Part shown: piece by piece, positions 35,489-47,013 of the stretch
Layout of the letters: every line of letters starts with the position of its first letter
Numbering within the stretch: the stretch's first letter is position 1
Notes under the pieces: generated by a model
Seen by the model: only the letters and a program-made list of their open reading frames with translations
Database searches by the model: none
What the model was told of the DNA's origin: nothing
NCBI GenBank assembly: GCA_003254925.1
Contig: QANZ01016182.1
Coordinates: forward strand, 70,039 to 134,038
Length of the DNA: 64,000 nt
Direction: 5' to 3'
DNA from: Chamaecrista fasciculata
Taxonomy: Eukaryota > Streptophyta > Magnoliopsida > Fabales > Fabaceae
Made by a program: the position numbers and the translations under genes

Positions 35489-35787
35489 AGGGTAAATTAC
35501 ACATTGGTACCCTGTTCTATGGACTGATTTCACTTTGGTACCATGTTCTTTCAAAAGTGACACTTTGACACCTTATTCTTTCGAAAGTGACATTTTGGTA
35601 CCCTGTTATTTGCACCGTGAACACTTTGGTATCCGAGCAAAGATAGAACCGGGTAACAAATCGTGAAAGATCAGGATACCAAAGTGAAATCATGCCATAG
35701 AACAGGATACCAAATTGTTAACGGTTCAAAGAACAAGGTTCCAAAATGCCACTTTTGAAAGAACAAGGTATAAAAATGTAATTTACC
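35489..35787. mobile_element. Mutator-like MITE, AGGGTAAATTACACATTGGTAC end
   Basis: Perfect 9-bp duplications TTATTTATA lie at 35480-35488 and 35788-35796. Motifs TTGGTACC/TTGACACC fall at 35506, 35537, 35567, 35597 and 35628, nearly every 30-31 bp. The right end inverts to AAGGTAAATTACATTTTTAT. Confidence 0.87.
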
Positions 35788-35950
35788 TTATTTATAAAAT
35801 AAGATAACTAAATAATATATATATTTTCCGGTAATAACACATCATCATTGTTATTTGATCACATAGATTTGAACACATTAAATACCATTAAATAATTGAC
35901 TTAGATTTGTATATAAGACTTCAATTTAATTACTCAATCATAGACACATT

Positions 35951-36115
35951 GTTGGAATTTGTGGGTCAAATATCCGTTCATGTGGTAGTCCAATTGAGTT
36001 GTGGGTTGATCCACTGGAATGTGAGTTATTTTACATAAGTCCCACATTAGATAATTTAGTTTTGGGAGCTCTCCATTCTCCTATAAATAGGAGTGTTTCC
36101 CCATCATTCAAGGAT
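35951..36115 (+). mobile_element. LTR-like fragment (fossil)
   Basis: Contains TAAGTCCCACATTAG and a promoter-like CTATAAATAGGAG, the usual look of a small plant LTR. No partner repeat or internal region was found, so it may be a solo or partial copy; the family was not determined. Confidence 0.35.
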
Positions 36116-36473
36116 GTTTCAAATAGTTACAATAATGCAAAGCCTTATTTATAGAGAAAACATATTATTCTGTCACTGAATTTACATCAAGTAGACAAAT
36201 TTATCCCCGATCAATAATCAAAATATACATCTTAGTCCCTGAATTATTGTAGTTGTATACAAGTTGACTACACTGGGTTAAATTCAAGGACCAAAGAGTA
36301 TAAATTTAGAACAAATTGAGGGGCTAATTATTCTATATATTTTATTTTAATAACAAAGAAGCAACAATATTAATTCATTATCAACTAATTATTAATTAAA
36401 ACTATAAAAATTCAACATAAGATGATTAACAAAAAGTAATAATACTAATTCATTATTAACTAATTATCAATTT

Positions 36474-36769
36474 TCATTAGAGATTGCCTTCTTTCTTTTG
36501 GTTGGCCAATTAATGATGTTAATATTGGTATCTCTTCTGCTTATACGTTCAGGTTTCTGTGTAATGGGTCAGGTTCTTTTGATGAGAAGATTGTGAGAGA
36601 GGATATTTTGGGACTCTTAGGGTCATTTAGGGTGAATTGGGCTTTATGTAATGATTGTACTCCTTTTACTCATATTTGGGAGATGCTGCTTAGGGTATCT
36701 ATGGGATCAAGCGATAGGTATACTATTAATCTTGATTGATTAAACTGTTCCTTTTAACAAAAAAAACAA
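36474..36769 (+). mobile_element. 5'-truncated LINE 3' end with 13-bp target duplication
   Basis: Flanked by identical TAATTATCAATTT at 36461-36473 and 36770-36782. The insert has one open frame of about 85 codons that ends with a stop near 36740, then a short A-rich tail. Truncation at the 5' end, an A-tail and a target duplication of this size are the marks of target-primed reverse transcription. The peptide itself was not matched to a domain, so a retroposed host transcript is an alternative. Confidence 0.6.
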
Positions 36770-36911
36770 TAATTATCAATTTAACATACTATAATATTTT
36801 AATATCACATAATAGTTCATAGAACAGTACTCTATACAAAATTTATAGAAAAATAAATATACTAAAAAAATCATAGAACATCACCCGTGCATCGCACGGG
36901 TCCAAACCTAG

Positions 36912-37101
36912 AGATGATAAGTGTGTTTTCACTGACCCTTCTATCAATTTCAACTATAGAGATGGTAAGTGTGGAAAGTATTTGCACTACATAGGAAGTG
37001 CAATGTTTACACAGTTGAAGGAGATACACGGCACCGTACCATATAAGTTTCGTATTAAAGGTTGTGTCAATTACGTTCGTTCTTTGACAACTTTCTGAGT
37101 T
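36912..37101 (+). pseudogene. Unrecognised coding-like fragment between the two Helitron 3' ends
   Basis: An open stretch of about 60 codons reads through DGKCGKYLHYIGSAMFTQLK and KFRIKGCVNYVRSLTTF to a stop near 37100. There is no ATG at its start. It may be a captured exon carried by the Helitron; no family was recognised. Confidence 0.3.
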
Positions 37102-37691
37102 GAAGATATTAGGTTATATTAATTTTTTATAATTCTGTAGTGTTTTATTTCTGTATCTAAATATGAGAACAATGATTAAGTTTTTTCCCAATTGATGGGT
37201 ATTCATTTGTTTTATTTCCGCACAATTTGCAATGCGTTTGAGATTGGACATATAGCTATGACAAGTTATACATTAACTAAAAGTTGATAGATACATATAT
37301 ACTTTATGATCAGGGGAAGACCAATTAAATTGTAGATGTNTTTTAGAATTGAACATACCATGATATTTTTACCTAAAAAAAGTTACATCTAGAAAAATCG
37401 CATGTACATTCAAAAAATGATCTTCAAACAAATACATCAGGAGTATTTACAACAAATTCATAATTTCATGACCACATTTTAGTTCATAGAATAATGTTCT
37501 TAAAGAAATTACATAAATCAATGGAATAAATATTGGCTATATGAAAAAAATCATACAACATCACCCGTGCAACGCACGGGTCCCAAACTAGTTAAGTTAA
37601 TAGTAAAGAGTCATAAGTGATTATTAACAAAATTTAATAATTTCTTATTATTTTAATATATAATAAAAATAATGAACTATTTAAAATAACT

Positions 37692-37994
37692 TCATAATTT
37701 TAAATTAAAAAAATATTTCTCTGTTCATGGAGTGTGAATCTGTTGCCTCTGTTTGGAATTGCTGCATCTTACCGCAAGAGTTTCACTCTTATACCTCATC
37801 TAACTCTTGCTTCAGGAAGTGTGTCACATCTCAGAGCAAGTCCAATTTTAATGTTCCTTTTGGTACTTGCTTTATTTATTGCATTTGGCAAATCTGGTTA
37901 GCGAGGAACAAAAAAATCTTCTCTCATGAACCATTTTGCTGATCTTTTTGGTAGCTGTTTCCCTCGTGGAATTGGTTGACTTCTTGTATCAGGG

Positions 37995-38047
<53 letters not shown>

Positions 38048-38110
38048 NTCTGTTTCTGCTGTAGCTTTGTTCCCTGTTTGAACTTTGTTATTTTTCATTA
38101 ATCTACTCCT
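37692..38110 (+). mobile_element. LINE ORF2 C-terminal remnant (zinc-finger RVT region)
   Basis: The frame around 37727-37942 contains LFMECESVASVWN and WQIWLARNKKIFSHE, which match the layout of the zf-RVT/post-RT region of plant LINE ORF2 proteins (xLFxxCxxAxxxWN, WxIWxxRN). The frame stops at 37942. It is followed by T-rich sequence with a poly-T run at 37996-38047 and an N at 38048. Confidence 0.55.
37996..38048. repeat. Poly-T run ending at an ambiguous base
   Basis: About 52 consecutive Ts and then one N. The length is likely unreliable and may mark a collapsed or joined assembly region. Confidence 0.8.
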
Positions 38111-39149
38111 TATTTCTACGAAAAGAAAAAATTCCCTTTGCTTTTAGCACAAATTTTGAGATGATCATTTAAAATTTCAAAAAATAAGTGAAAAGAAAAA
38201 AAATAAGAAAGAGGAGATAGATAGAGAGAAAACTCTCAATAACTCAAACTATTGAGCTTTTTATAGCACAACTCTTGGTTTCATGTTGATTAAGGCTCTG
38301 TTTGGATTTTATTATACTCAGATCAAATTATAAAGATTATGAAAAATCATATTAGTGGTTGAAATGTTGTTTGAGTAATAGTTGGTAAAAAGTGGTTTTT
38401 AAGTGTGAAATTATTTAAATAGGTTTGTAATGATTGTGGTTGGTAGATAAAATGATATGAAAATTGATAAGTTGTACAAGAGTAGAAATAGAAGAAAAAG
38501 TTTAAATTTTTTTTTAGAAATTGTGAATAATCAAAGTTGTTTGGATTAAATTATTAAAAATTTTATTATTTTTTTTATGATTTTTTGCATTGGGATTTAG
38601 AATAATCGATTATAAAAAAACAAAAAATTTGGTGCTTTTGTTGATTATTCCATTTGATTTTTTTTACATGTTAAGATTACAATTATCTAATATCGCTCAA
38701 ATAAATAAATATTAACCGGTGCTTACTTTCCGGTTCTTCATTTTGTATTAACTCAACGAATCAGTCACTAAAAAAATTACAAGTCGGTTGGTTAATGATT
38801 CTTGAAATGGTTAACAATTTGGTCAATGGGTTAAAATAACTGTTATTATCCATCTTATACATATTACGATTTTGCTTTATCCAATTTTGCCAAAATAGAT
38901 TTTTTAGAAAAGAAATAGAATTTTGGCATCTAATAATTTTTATCGAGTATGTGCACTAGTCCGTAATGGATAAAATAAAAGTTAAAAATGTATCGAGTTG
39001 TCCCAAAATAGTCATGAATGATTTTTTTTTTCTTGTGTTAAAAAAAATACAAATTAATTGATTCATGTAATATTAAAATAGTGAACCATTTGGTTGGTTC
39101 AGGATGAAAACAAATTCACAATTATTTCAAAGTATAAAAATGAGAATCA
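38111..39149. other. Intergenic, nothing recognised
   Basis: AT-rich. GGCTCTGTTTGGATTTTATT near 38294 resembles the end of a plant DNA transposon, but no matching second end was found. Confidence 0.45.
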
Positions 39150-39159
39150 CAATCTTGCA

Positions 39160-39995
39160 AAGTCTTTATTGATAATCCTATCTATCATATGTGCAATGCT
39201 GAAGAAGAAAGTTGTTTTCATGCTTTGATTTCTTATGACAAGGTACAGGCCCTGTGCGCTCATTCAGGTATGCTTTTTGTTAATGAAGTTGAGGATAATA
39301 TTGCTTTAATTAGCTGGGTGGATTTGGCATTGACACAATAATGGAACAAAGTAGATAGTGAACTGTTTGTGCTTATTGCTTATAAAATATGGGATCACAG
39401 GAATAGAGCAACCTTCAATCCAAATGGTCATTTGTTGACAGATGAGCAGATTATTCATAGTAGCATAATTTATTATGGGTCACCTAGTAACACTAATGCT
39501 AACCCTTCCATTTAGACTTCTAATCAAAATGTTGATAGGTGGATCCCTCCTCCAATCTTTTATTACAAAGTCAATTTTAATGGTTTGGGGTGTACCATTA
39601 GCAATAATGGAGGTTATCTTCTTGCTTCTGTTGTTAAGAGGGTGCACTTAAATCTTCCTCTCGATCACGTTGAAGCTCTTGCTGCTGTTTTTGGTGCAAC
39701 ACTTGCAAATGATCTTAGATGTCCAAATGTGATTCTTGAAGGAGATTCAAAGAAGGTGTGCAACTTTCCTTTTGCTGGAAAGGAAGATTTCTCTTATTTT
39801 GGCTCTATTATGTCTCAACTTAATTTGTAAACTCAGTCATTGTTTTAGAAACTTTGAGATGTATTGGAGAAAACGTATGTAGTAGTAATGATACTGCTCA
39901 CCAAACTGCTAAGTTGTCTCTTTATTGTGATGATTCCCAAGTTTGGCTTGAAGATACTCCTGCTGTAATTTCTACTGCTATTGAAGCTTCTTAGT
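39160..39995 (+). mobile_element. LINE remnant: zf-RVT and RNase H-like (RVT_3) domain
   Basis: In one frame, CNAEEESCFHALISYDKVQA and KIWDHRNRATFNPNGHLL are followed by an RNase H-like region (YYKVNFNGLGCTISNNGGYL, HVEALAAVFGATLANDLRCP, VILEGDSKKV). This is the C-terminal order of plant LINE ORF2 proteins. Internal stops near 39341 and 39513 split the frame, so it is inactive. The longest open piece is 39585-39830. A host RNase H-like gene of similar descent is less likely given the stops. Confidence 0.65.
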
Positions 39996-40024
39996 TATGG
40001 AAGGTATTTTTCATAAAAAAAAAG

Positions 40025-40569
40025 GTTAAAGGTTCATTTTGGTCCTAAATGTATGTCCTAATGTTCATTTTCGTCCATTATGTTTCAAAATGTTCAAATT
40101 GGTCCTAAATGTTAGCAAAATATTTCATTTTCGTCCTAAATGTTAGTAAAATGTTTCATTTTGGTCCCAAATTATTGAATTTGGTCATATTTCTCTCTCT
40201 CTCTCTCTCTCTCATTTCTAGTTCAAAGGACTTGTTAAGAGGAACTCGTAGCTCTGAATTCATCACATTCGAATTTGAAACGAGAGAGATATGATCGACT
40301 TTGCTTATTTGACCATGAAACGAATAGTCTACTTTTAAGACTGATTTGACCTCGTTTGCTGATGATCCCAACTGGATAGAGAAAATACTCTTTGAGAACA
40401 ATATGTAGCTCTAAACTCATCACGTTTGAATTTGAAACGAGTCATATTCAATAGTTTGGACCAAAATAAAACATTTTGCCAACATTTAGGACCAATTTGA
40501 ACATTTTAAAACATAATGGACCAAAATGAACACTAGAGCATACATTTAGGACCAAAATAAACCTTTAAC
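40025..40569. mobile_element. MITE with GTTAAAGGTTCATTTTGGTCC arms
   Basis: The ends GTTAAAGGTTCATTTTGGTC and, inverted, GTTAAAGGTTTATTTTGGTC match in 19 of 20. Left motifs are at 40041, 40072, 40101, 40132 and 40163; right motifs (GGACC) at 40458, 40489, 40518 and 40549 mirror the same spacing. Flanks are A runs, so the target duplication cannot be read. A (CT)n run at 40191-40212 lies inside. Confidence 0.82.
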
Positions 40570-41281
40570 AAAAAAAAAAATAGTAGATAAAGGATGATAT
40601 TACTTTTTTAAAAATACCTACATTAAGTTATTTATATATTTACTTTAATTGACTATTTTAAAAAAAATCAAGTGATATTCTCCAATTGATAATCAAAGAC
40701 CAGAGTTCTCTGAAACGTACAAATTATTAAAGTGAGTTTTACCTCTAATAACAAAGTTTTTTTTTCGTACATGCATACTTTAAAAATTCAATTATCTACC
40801 AACCTTTGATTGACTTTGTTTTTTTTGTTAAAGAAAAGTTTAAGTTGATATATATAAGTAAAGTTAAAGAATACTTTCATATTTCTTTCAAAAATTACGA
40901 AAAAAATTTATATATCATCTATCAAATAACATTTTTACATTATTAATAAGAGGAATCATTACCATTATAGGATTAGAGCCCTCTGATTGACTGTTTGAAT
41001 TTTTCACATATATGATATCACACATATTAAATTATTTATTAAAGTACTCAAATTGCATAGGTCTCCTTTTCACCTTTTCTCTTGTTTTTTTTTTTTCATT
41101 CCCAAGTAACAACCATCTTTGTTAAAAACCAAAAGCAAAAAACTCCAAAAAATATATAACTAAATCAACTCCACATTATTTAACCGACAATTAATTATAG
41201 ATATCAAACATGATTACTTGTATAACAACAAAACAAACAAACCATGCATGTAAAAACGACATTGGAATAACTAGGAAATGG
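40570..41281. other. 3' flank of the Derlin gene
   Basis: AT-rich. The part next to 41281 probably holds the 3' UTR of the minus-strand gene. No other feature is supported. Confidence 0.5.
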
Positions 41282-42822
41282 TCAGTCGTTTAGGCGACGA
41301 CTTTGTCCACGGAAGGCAATTCCATTTGGTTGGGGCAGATTTGGCTGGTGAAACGACGAGGAAGAATTGTTTTGGGTCGTCGTATATTGAGTATTGGCTG
41401 TACTTGTTTGTGTGCCTCCAAGACGATAACTTCTTCCACGGAAAATAATTCCATCAGTTGAAGGATTTGAGTGAACAGGAGAATTTATTTGTGTGCCTTC
41501 TCCCCAATATGCTACTATCTTGTGACTTTTCATGCATTATTACTAATCAAGGATTACATTATTTATACTCTATCTTCTCTATCGTGTTCTCTATATTTTT
41601 TTATACATTTTAAAGAGATATAAAAAGAGGTAGGGAAAGAAAGTGTGAGTCTCACGTATCTATTATTTTGTGAAGCTCATACTTTCTATCTTTATCTCTT
41701 CTTTTATCTCTTTAAAATGTATGGAAAATGTAAACAAGAATACAGAGGATCCACTTCCTATATAAGTTGGGTTAGACTTGTGTGTACATTTGATCAAATT
41801 ATTTTTAATTTAAACTTTTTACTTGTTTGTAATTGATAGAAACTTAAATTTAATCTGTTTGTTATTAGAAAACTAAATTTATGTTTTATGTTTTTTATGA
41901 TGATGATGAAAAAAAGAAATAGAAATAGACATGCCACATGGTTCTTCTTTGGCTAAAACACTATTTTGGTCCTAATATTTGTTAAAGATTTTGTTTTAGT
42001 CCCTAAAGTTTTTTTATTCTGTTTTGATCTCCAAAGTTATCAAGAAATCCTTGAAATATCTTAAAATATCTCAAAGAATGTGCAAAGAAGATAAGGAAAG
42101 AAGAGAATTAGACCCGAAATTTTAAGTAAAACATTATGCAATTTTCTCCTTTCTTTTTCTTTTTTATAGGAAAGTGGATGGAAATGACTCAAAGACTAAC
42201 GGTGAAAGTTCTTGACAATTTTGGGGACCAAAACGAAATAAAAAAGCTTTAGAAACTAAAACGAAATCTTGAATAAATATTAGAAATCAAAATAGAGTTT
42301 TGGGCCTCTTCTTTTAGTCAGAAAACATACCACATGATGAGTCAAGTTCAAAACAGTTAAAATTCATGGGCTGACCTGACTTAATTTTATACTCAACTCA
42401 ATTTTTTTCTTTTTAAAAAGAAGATTGGGTGAAGCCAAGCCCAAAACCACTTAACCTAGGATCAGGCCCAATAAAATTTCAAAAACAAAAAGCAGACCAA
42501 GTAAATTGACTTCACCAATTTGATTGAAGGAGTGAATTGATGTAAAAAAAATCAAAATTATTAATTTATTCAAAACACTAATAATTAATTTTGCAGGTGA
42601 AGCTTTCAATAAGACCTAGGGTTGAAGAAAATGAGAGACAATATGAGTGAAAAAGAAAACATGTAATGAGCGGAAGAGGATCCCCTGCTTTACGGTATTG
42701 GTGCTGTACAACACAGGGCTAATAATATTATGTCATGTGTATAGAGCTGTACACATAACACAATATTATTAGTCTTCTGCTGCAGTACAGGATCCTAAGG
42801 CATAATGAGCAGAGAAAAATGA

Positions 42823-42858
<36 letters not shown>

Positions 42859-44487
42859 AAAAGGATACACCCAAAGAGGAGTCTTGAGGAAGAAGTTTCC
42901 ACCAGAAAGAGGATGAAGAACTGAGAAGAAGTAATATAAATGTCCAGCAAGCATCCCTACAATTCCTGGCTTTATGCCATACCCAAATATTAAATCCAGT
43001 CCTAACACTGCCCATGGAAGATAATATCCCTGTTTTTTTTGTAACACAAACACAAACACACAATTACTCTTAATATATATATTCTCTATATATATTCCAT
43101 TCACCCAAATATTTCAATACCAGTAAATATAAAAAGTATGATACCTTCAACGAGACAACTCCATATATTTTGATTCTTGCATTGGGAAACTCACGACCCC
43201 AAACATATGTGATCATGTAAACTATTGAAGTTCCCATAAATGGACTCCAACAAAATGGCACCATACCTATCACCTAATTAATCAACATCACACATTAAAT
43301 TAATTATCGCATTATTATTCATTACTCAGTTTATAATCTTAAGAAGATAAATAAATATGTACATGTAAAATGACTAAAACTATACTTTGGACCATAAATA
43401 TTAGTACTTTTTTCAATTTGGTCCCTCATAATTTTTTTTTCTCAATTTAACTTCAAACAACTTTTTAAATCCAAAACCCAGAATCAAAATCAACAAACAA
43501 ACAATCTCTAATCCAATTGTTAATTTTCTGACAATCCCTTTTCTCAACTTACTGTGCTAGTTATGAGGATAATAAGTTTTAGTAAAATTATGTGTAAGTA
43601 TACAAGTTAGCATTTCACATCATATTGGGAGGTGATTTTTAAGGAAGCTAATGTTTCAAATTTCTTTAGAACATTAAAATTAATATTCAGAAATTTGTTT
43701 AAAACAAATGAAATTATTAATAACAAAACATTTTAACCTATATATATATATATACACAAACACACAACACAGAATCAAAGAAAAGGAGAAAAAGAATGAT
43801 ATAGTGTTGGGTCACCAGAAGTGAGAGTGCACCAAAGATGAACATCCATAAATAATCTGCTGTTCTCTTGTCAAATGGTCCCTTCTCTAATGAAACACCA
43901 TATTTGGCTCTGCAATTTTTTTTCAACAAAAACCATCAAATTTCATTTCACCCCATAAGTTTCATTTAATACTACAATTCCCCATTAACTTAATAAATCC
44001 CACATGTGACTACATAGAAAGATACACTTGTATGTATATACTTACATCATTATAAGACGAACAGCAAAACGGAATGAAAAGGGTCCAAGAAAGAAGAAAT
44101 TTGTGATAAGCCTCCAAACCTAAGAAATTAAATACCAAATTAAGAATCAATCAATCAAGTAGTGAACAAGAGAATTAATAAAGAAAGAAAGAAAGAAAGA
44201 AACCTGAAGGCTTTTGAAGATTAAGACATAATCAAGTGAAATATTCCAAGGATTATAAAGTTGAAGGTAATATGCAGTGGTGGTCATCAAACAGGCCACA
44301 CCATAGGCTTTGCTTACTGGTGGTAGAGACTTGTAATATCTGAAACAATTTTCACACAATATTAGTTCTATATGAAAATATAGTGAAACTAATTAACATA
44401 GATATATTCATAATCAAAGGGAAATTCATTAAATTTCTAGGGGAATTAAAAGGGAAGAGAGATTAATTACTCTGCTGGTGTAGACAT
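41282..44487 (-). CDS. DER1: Derlin (DER1-like ER membrane protein of ER-associated degradation)
   Basis: Seven exons read right to left: 44471-44487, 44204-44339, 44046-44119, 43816-43909, 43145-43273, 42869-43029, 41282-41525. All joins have GT/AG and keep phase, giving 284 aa. Exon 1 is only 17 nt (MSTPA plus two bases). The text SLPPVSKAYGVACLMTT, LQVWRLITNFFFLGP, FRFAVRLIMIAKYGVSLE and GMLAGHLYYFF is the rhomboid-pseudoprotease fold of plant Derlins, which help move misfolded proteins out of the ER. The cytosolic tail has two copies of F-R-G-x-S-x-R-L (IIFRGRSYRLG, IAFRGQSRRLN), matching the SHP box that binds the CDC48/p97 ATPase. The last exon lies 1.34 kb beyond the others; donor GTATCC at 42868 and acceptor AAAAG at 41526 restore WVHKIVAYW. 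The last intron contains a MITE, a GGATCC hairpin and a (TA)n run. Confidence 0.94.
41951..42305. mobile_element. MITE with GGCTAAAACACTATTTTGGTCC end in Derlin intron 6
   Basis: The right end inverts to GGCCCAAAACTCTATTTTGA. Flanks TTCTTCTTT (41942-41950) and CTCTTCTTT (42306-42314) match in 8 of 9. Motifs lie at 41968, 41998 and 42026. Confidence 0.7.
42674..42797. repeat. GGATCC-type hairpin element in Derlin intron 6
   Basis: The core is an inverted repeat with 23-bp arms at 42719-42741 and 42750-42772 (CTAATAATATTATGTCATGT and its mirror), with two mismatches that become G-U pairs in the minus-strand transcript. Outer sequences AGGATCCCCTGC and GTACAGGATCCT also face each other. It resembles the hairpin at 57140-57340. 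Confidence 0.65.
42826..42856. repeat. (TA)n microsatellite next to the Derlin exon 6 donor
   Basis: About 15 TA units located 12 bp inside intron 6. Confidence 0.9.
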
Positions 44488-44715
44488 GGTGGTAACTTGA
44501 GAGAGATGATGAGTATTGAAAGTGGAAGATAAATAAATGGTTATGTTTTGGAGATTACAAGGCGTGGACTCATTAGAGTGGACTTATTACATAGCACTAT
44601 GGCGTAGTCTTTGGAAGTAATTAATGACCTTTTTTTTATTGTATTTCTTTGGCTTTTAATTCTTCGGATAATTTTGGTGATATTATATAATTGAACGGTT
44701 AAAGATGAATAAGTT

Positions 44716-45034
44716 ATGAAACAAGGACACCCACACGGAGTTACGGACATGGACATAGTGATACGTCAAACTCTCAAAATTAACGACACGACACGGCATA
44801 TATTTATATACATAAATAATTCAATATTCATAAATTTTTATAGAAAACTTAAAAATTATAATATTTATTCATAATATATGTCATATGTATTATTATTTTC
44901 TATTGTTTGTCATGTTAAAGTACAAAAAATTAATTTTATATTCTAAAATTTATGAATATGTGTCGTGTGTATGTCGTACGGGTGTCGGACATTGACACAT
45001 GTCCGACACGGCGACACTCCCTCTTCATGCTTCA
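44716..45034. mobile_element. TA-flanked MITE, TGAAGCATGG family (copy 2)
   Basis: TA dinucleotides lie at 44714-44715 and 45035-45036. The ends TGAAACAAGGACAC and (inverted) TGAAGCATGAAGAG are imperfect. The interior has ACACGG/GTGTCGG runs and the same AT-rich centre as copy 1. Confidence 0.75.
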
Positions 45035-45036
45035 TA

Positions 45037-45824
45037 GCTATTAAGGCATTGAGATTATTGAAATATAATTTTGTTTCTATTAAAAAAGTCGTTTGACTCT
45101 TTTCCATATGGATAACTTGATTTATATATGAGACATCATAGTTAAAGAATTTACCTATTTGTTAATTATATTAATGAATTTTTTTATATATAATTAAAAA
45201 TTTTTAAAAATAAATATAAAATCTTGATTTTGAATGAGAAGGACAAGATTTTATAAAAAAAAAATTTAGATAAAATTTCTTATATTCTTATTATAAAGTT
45301 CTTCAAATCACAAGTTTGATTTACATTTCTTTTCTTCTATGATTAATGATACAAAAATATATGTTTAATATCCTTTCTTTATTATAATTGGTTATGCGTA
45401 AAAATTTTATCACATGCCAAATGTTTATTGAAGAATCTTATAACAAAGATTTAAAAAATTATCATTTAAAGGTATTAATTAATTATTTTTTAAAAAATTT
45501 ATTTTAAATTCTTGGCACCAAAACATACTCCAGTTGGAAATTACCAACCATGTTTTGCTTGACTTTTTCTCTTATTGGGCCAGTGTCCTGCCACGTGTCT
45601 CTCAGTCACAAGTTGCTGAGTTGACCAACCAAGCCTTCAAATGAGTTGTTTGACTCATTTGTTGTTTCTGAGGTATTAATTAACTTGCTTTTTTTAATTA
45701 TATATAGAAGCAATTGTATTAAGATATCTCGTTGGGATGAATATGATGGATTAGTATGGAATACTATTGATTATTATAAGGAAAAGTTAATAAAGTTATA
45801 TATGAGCAAGGCATCCATCCAGTC
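45037..45824. other. Intergenic, nothing recognised
   Basis: AT-rich DNA. Open frame 45646-45846 has no features of a protein family and ends at the LTR border region. Confidence 0.45.
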
Positions 45825-46852
45825 TGATAATAGGCCCAATAATTAAGAGGTCTAATTGGTAGAAGATGCCCTTGGCCCAGCACGCCATAAGCCCACAAGG
45901 TAGGGCGAGAACGCCCTTAACTCCGCTAGGGCAAGGACGCCCATAACCATAGAGGGCATGGGCGCCCACGGAGCATAAGGACGCGAGGAATAAGGAAACA
46001 TTCCCTGAACCAATCAGGAACCAATCAAGGATCAACCAAGATCCGCTATCAATCAAGACAGATCCCCCAGAGATCTTTGCCTTGGTCATCAAGGCGCCCT
46101 ACACAAATAAGGAAATAATGACTCACTTATCCTTAATTAACAAAAACAATATCTTCCTACATGAAATAGGAAAGATTATGATTCACCTCCCATATCACTC
46201 AAGATATCTCTTCTACAATCAAGGAAGTTTCCTTAAACGGACTCTCCTCAATAAGCCTATAAATACAAGATGGTAACTCTATGAAAGGTACGTAACTCAC
46301 GTTACTCACACTACTCATGCTAGCTCATACTCTTACTAACTTAAGCTTCAGAGGTGAATCACAGGGGAGACCCACTGTGCTTCATTATCTTGCAGGAAAA
46401 TCTTGCAGCGAACTGGGAAACGACCCCCGGCCAAATCCTGGTTCATCACTGGCGCCGTCTGTGGGGANACATTCCCTGAACCAATCAGGAACCAATCAAG
46501 GATCAACCAAGATCCGCTGTCAATCAAGACAGATCCCTCAGAGATCCTTCCCATGGACTCTGCCTTGGCCATCAAGGCGCCCTACGCAAATAAGGAAATA
46601 GTGACTCACTTATCCTTAATTAACAAAACAATATCTTCCTATATGAAATAGGAAAGATTATGATTCACCTCCCATATCACTGAAGATATCTCTTCTACAA
46701 TCAAGGAAGTTTCCTTAAACGGACTCCCCTCAATAAGCCTATAAATTCTTATCTCAATACTAACTTAAGCTTCGGAGGTGAATCACAGGGGAGACCCCTG
46801 TGGTTCTTGCAGTGAACCGGGAAACGACCCTCGGCCAAATCCCAGTTCATCA
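45825..46852 (+). mobile_element. LTR retrotransposon fossil (probably Ty3/Gypsy type): one LTR plus part of a second
   Basis: The first LTR spans about 45825-46448 (TG...CA ends) and is followed by a primer-binding-site-like TGGCGCCGTCTGTGGGGA. After the ambiguous base at 46468, the 3' part of a second LTR copy runs to 46852. The internal coding region is absent. It contains a repeated GCCC/GGGCG-rich block near 45870-45980. Age looks moderate from the similarity of the two LTR parts. Open frames in this stretch are not genes. Confidence 0.75.
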
Positions 46853-47013
46853 CAACCTGCGTTTAAATATTTTTATAAGCTGAAAGCAAAGTATAAGACA
46901 ACTCTTTTAAAAAAGAATAAAAATAGAAGTCCCCCAAGGAAATTAAAAACATTTTGCACTTCGTGTTGATCTCAATGTAAACAATTAAGGAAAAGTTAGT
47001 TCAGTTTGTGTTT

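Larger units (their letters stand above)
34529..37591 (+). mobile_element. Helitron (non-autonomous), with nested insertions
   Basis: The 5' end is TC-type (TCTATTCTCTAAGATATAAT, preceded by A; the exact first base is uncertain by a few bases). The 3' end is a hairpin CCCGTGCAACGCACGGG at 37564-37580, then TCCCAAACTAG with the CTAG terminus at 37588-37591, followed by T, as in plant Helitrons. A second, very similar 3' end lies inside (CCCGTGCATCGCACGGG, then CTAG at 36908-36911). Nested within are a MITE (35489-35787), an LTR-like fragment (about 35951-36115) and a LINE piece (36474-36769). No Rep/helicase reading frame is visible. Confidence 0.72.

Noticed and set aside
41282-41533. Stand-alone 83-aa gene with repeated FRGxSxRL motifs, perhaps a peptide-hormone precursor
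   Set aside because: The motif is the known tail of plant Derlins, and a GT/AG join at 42868/41526 links it in phase to the other six Derlin exons.
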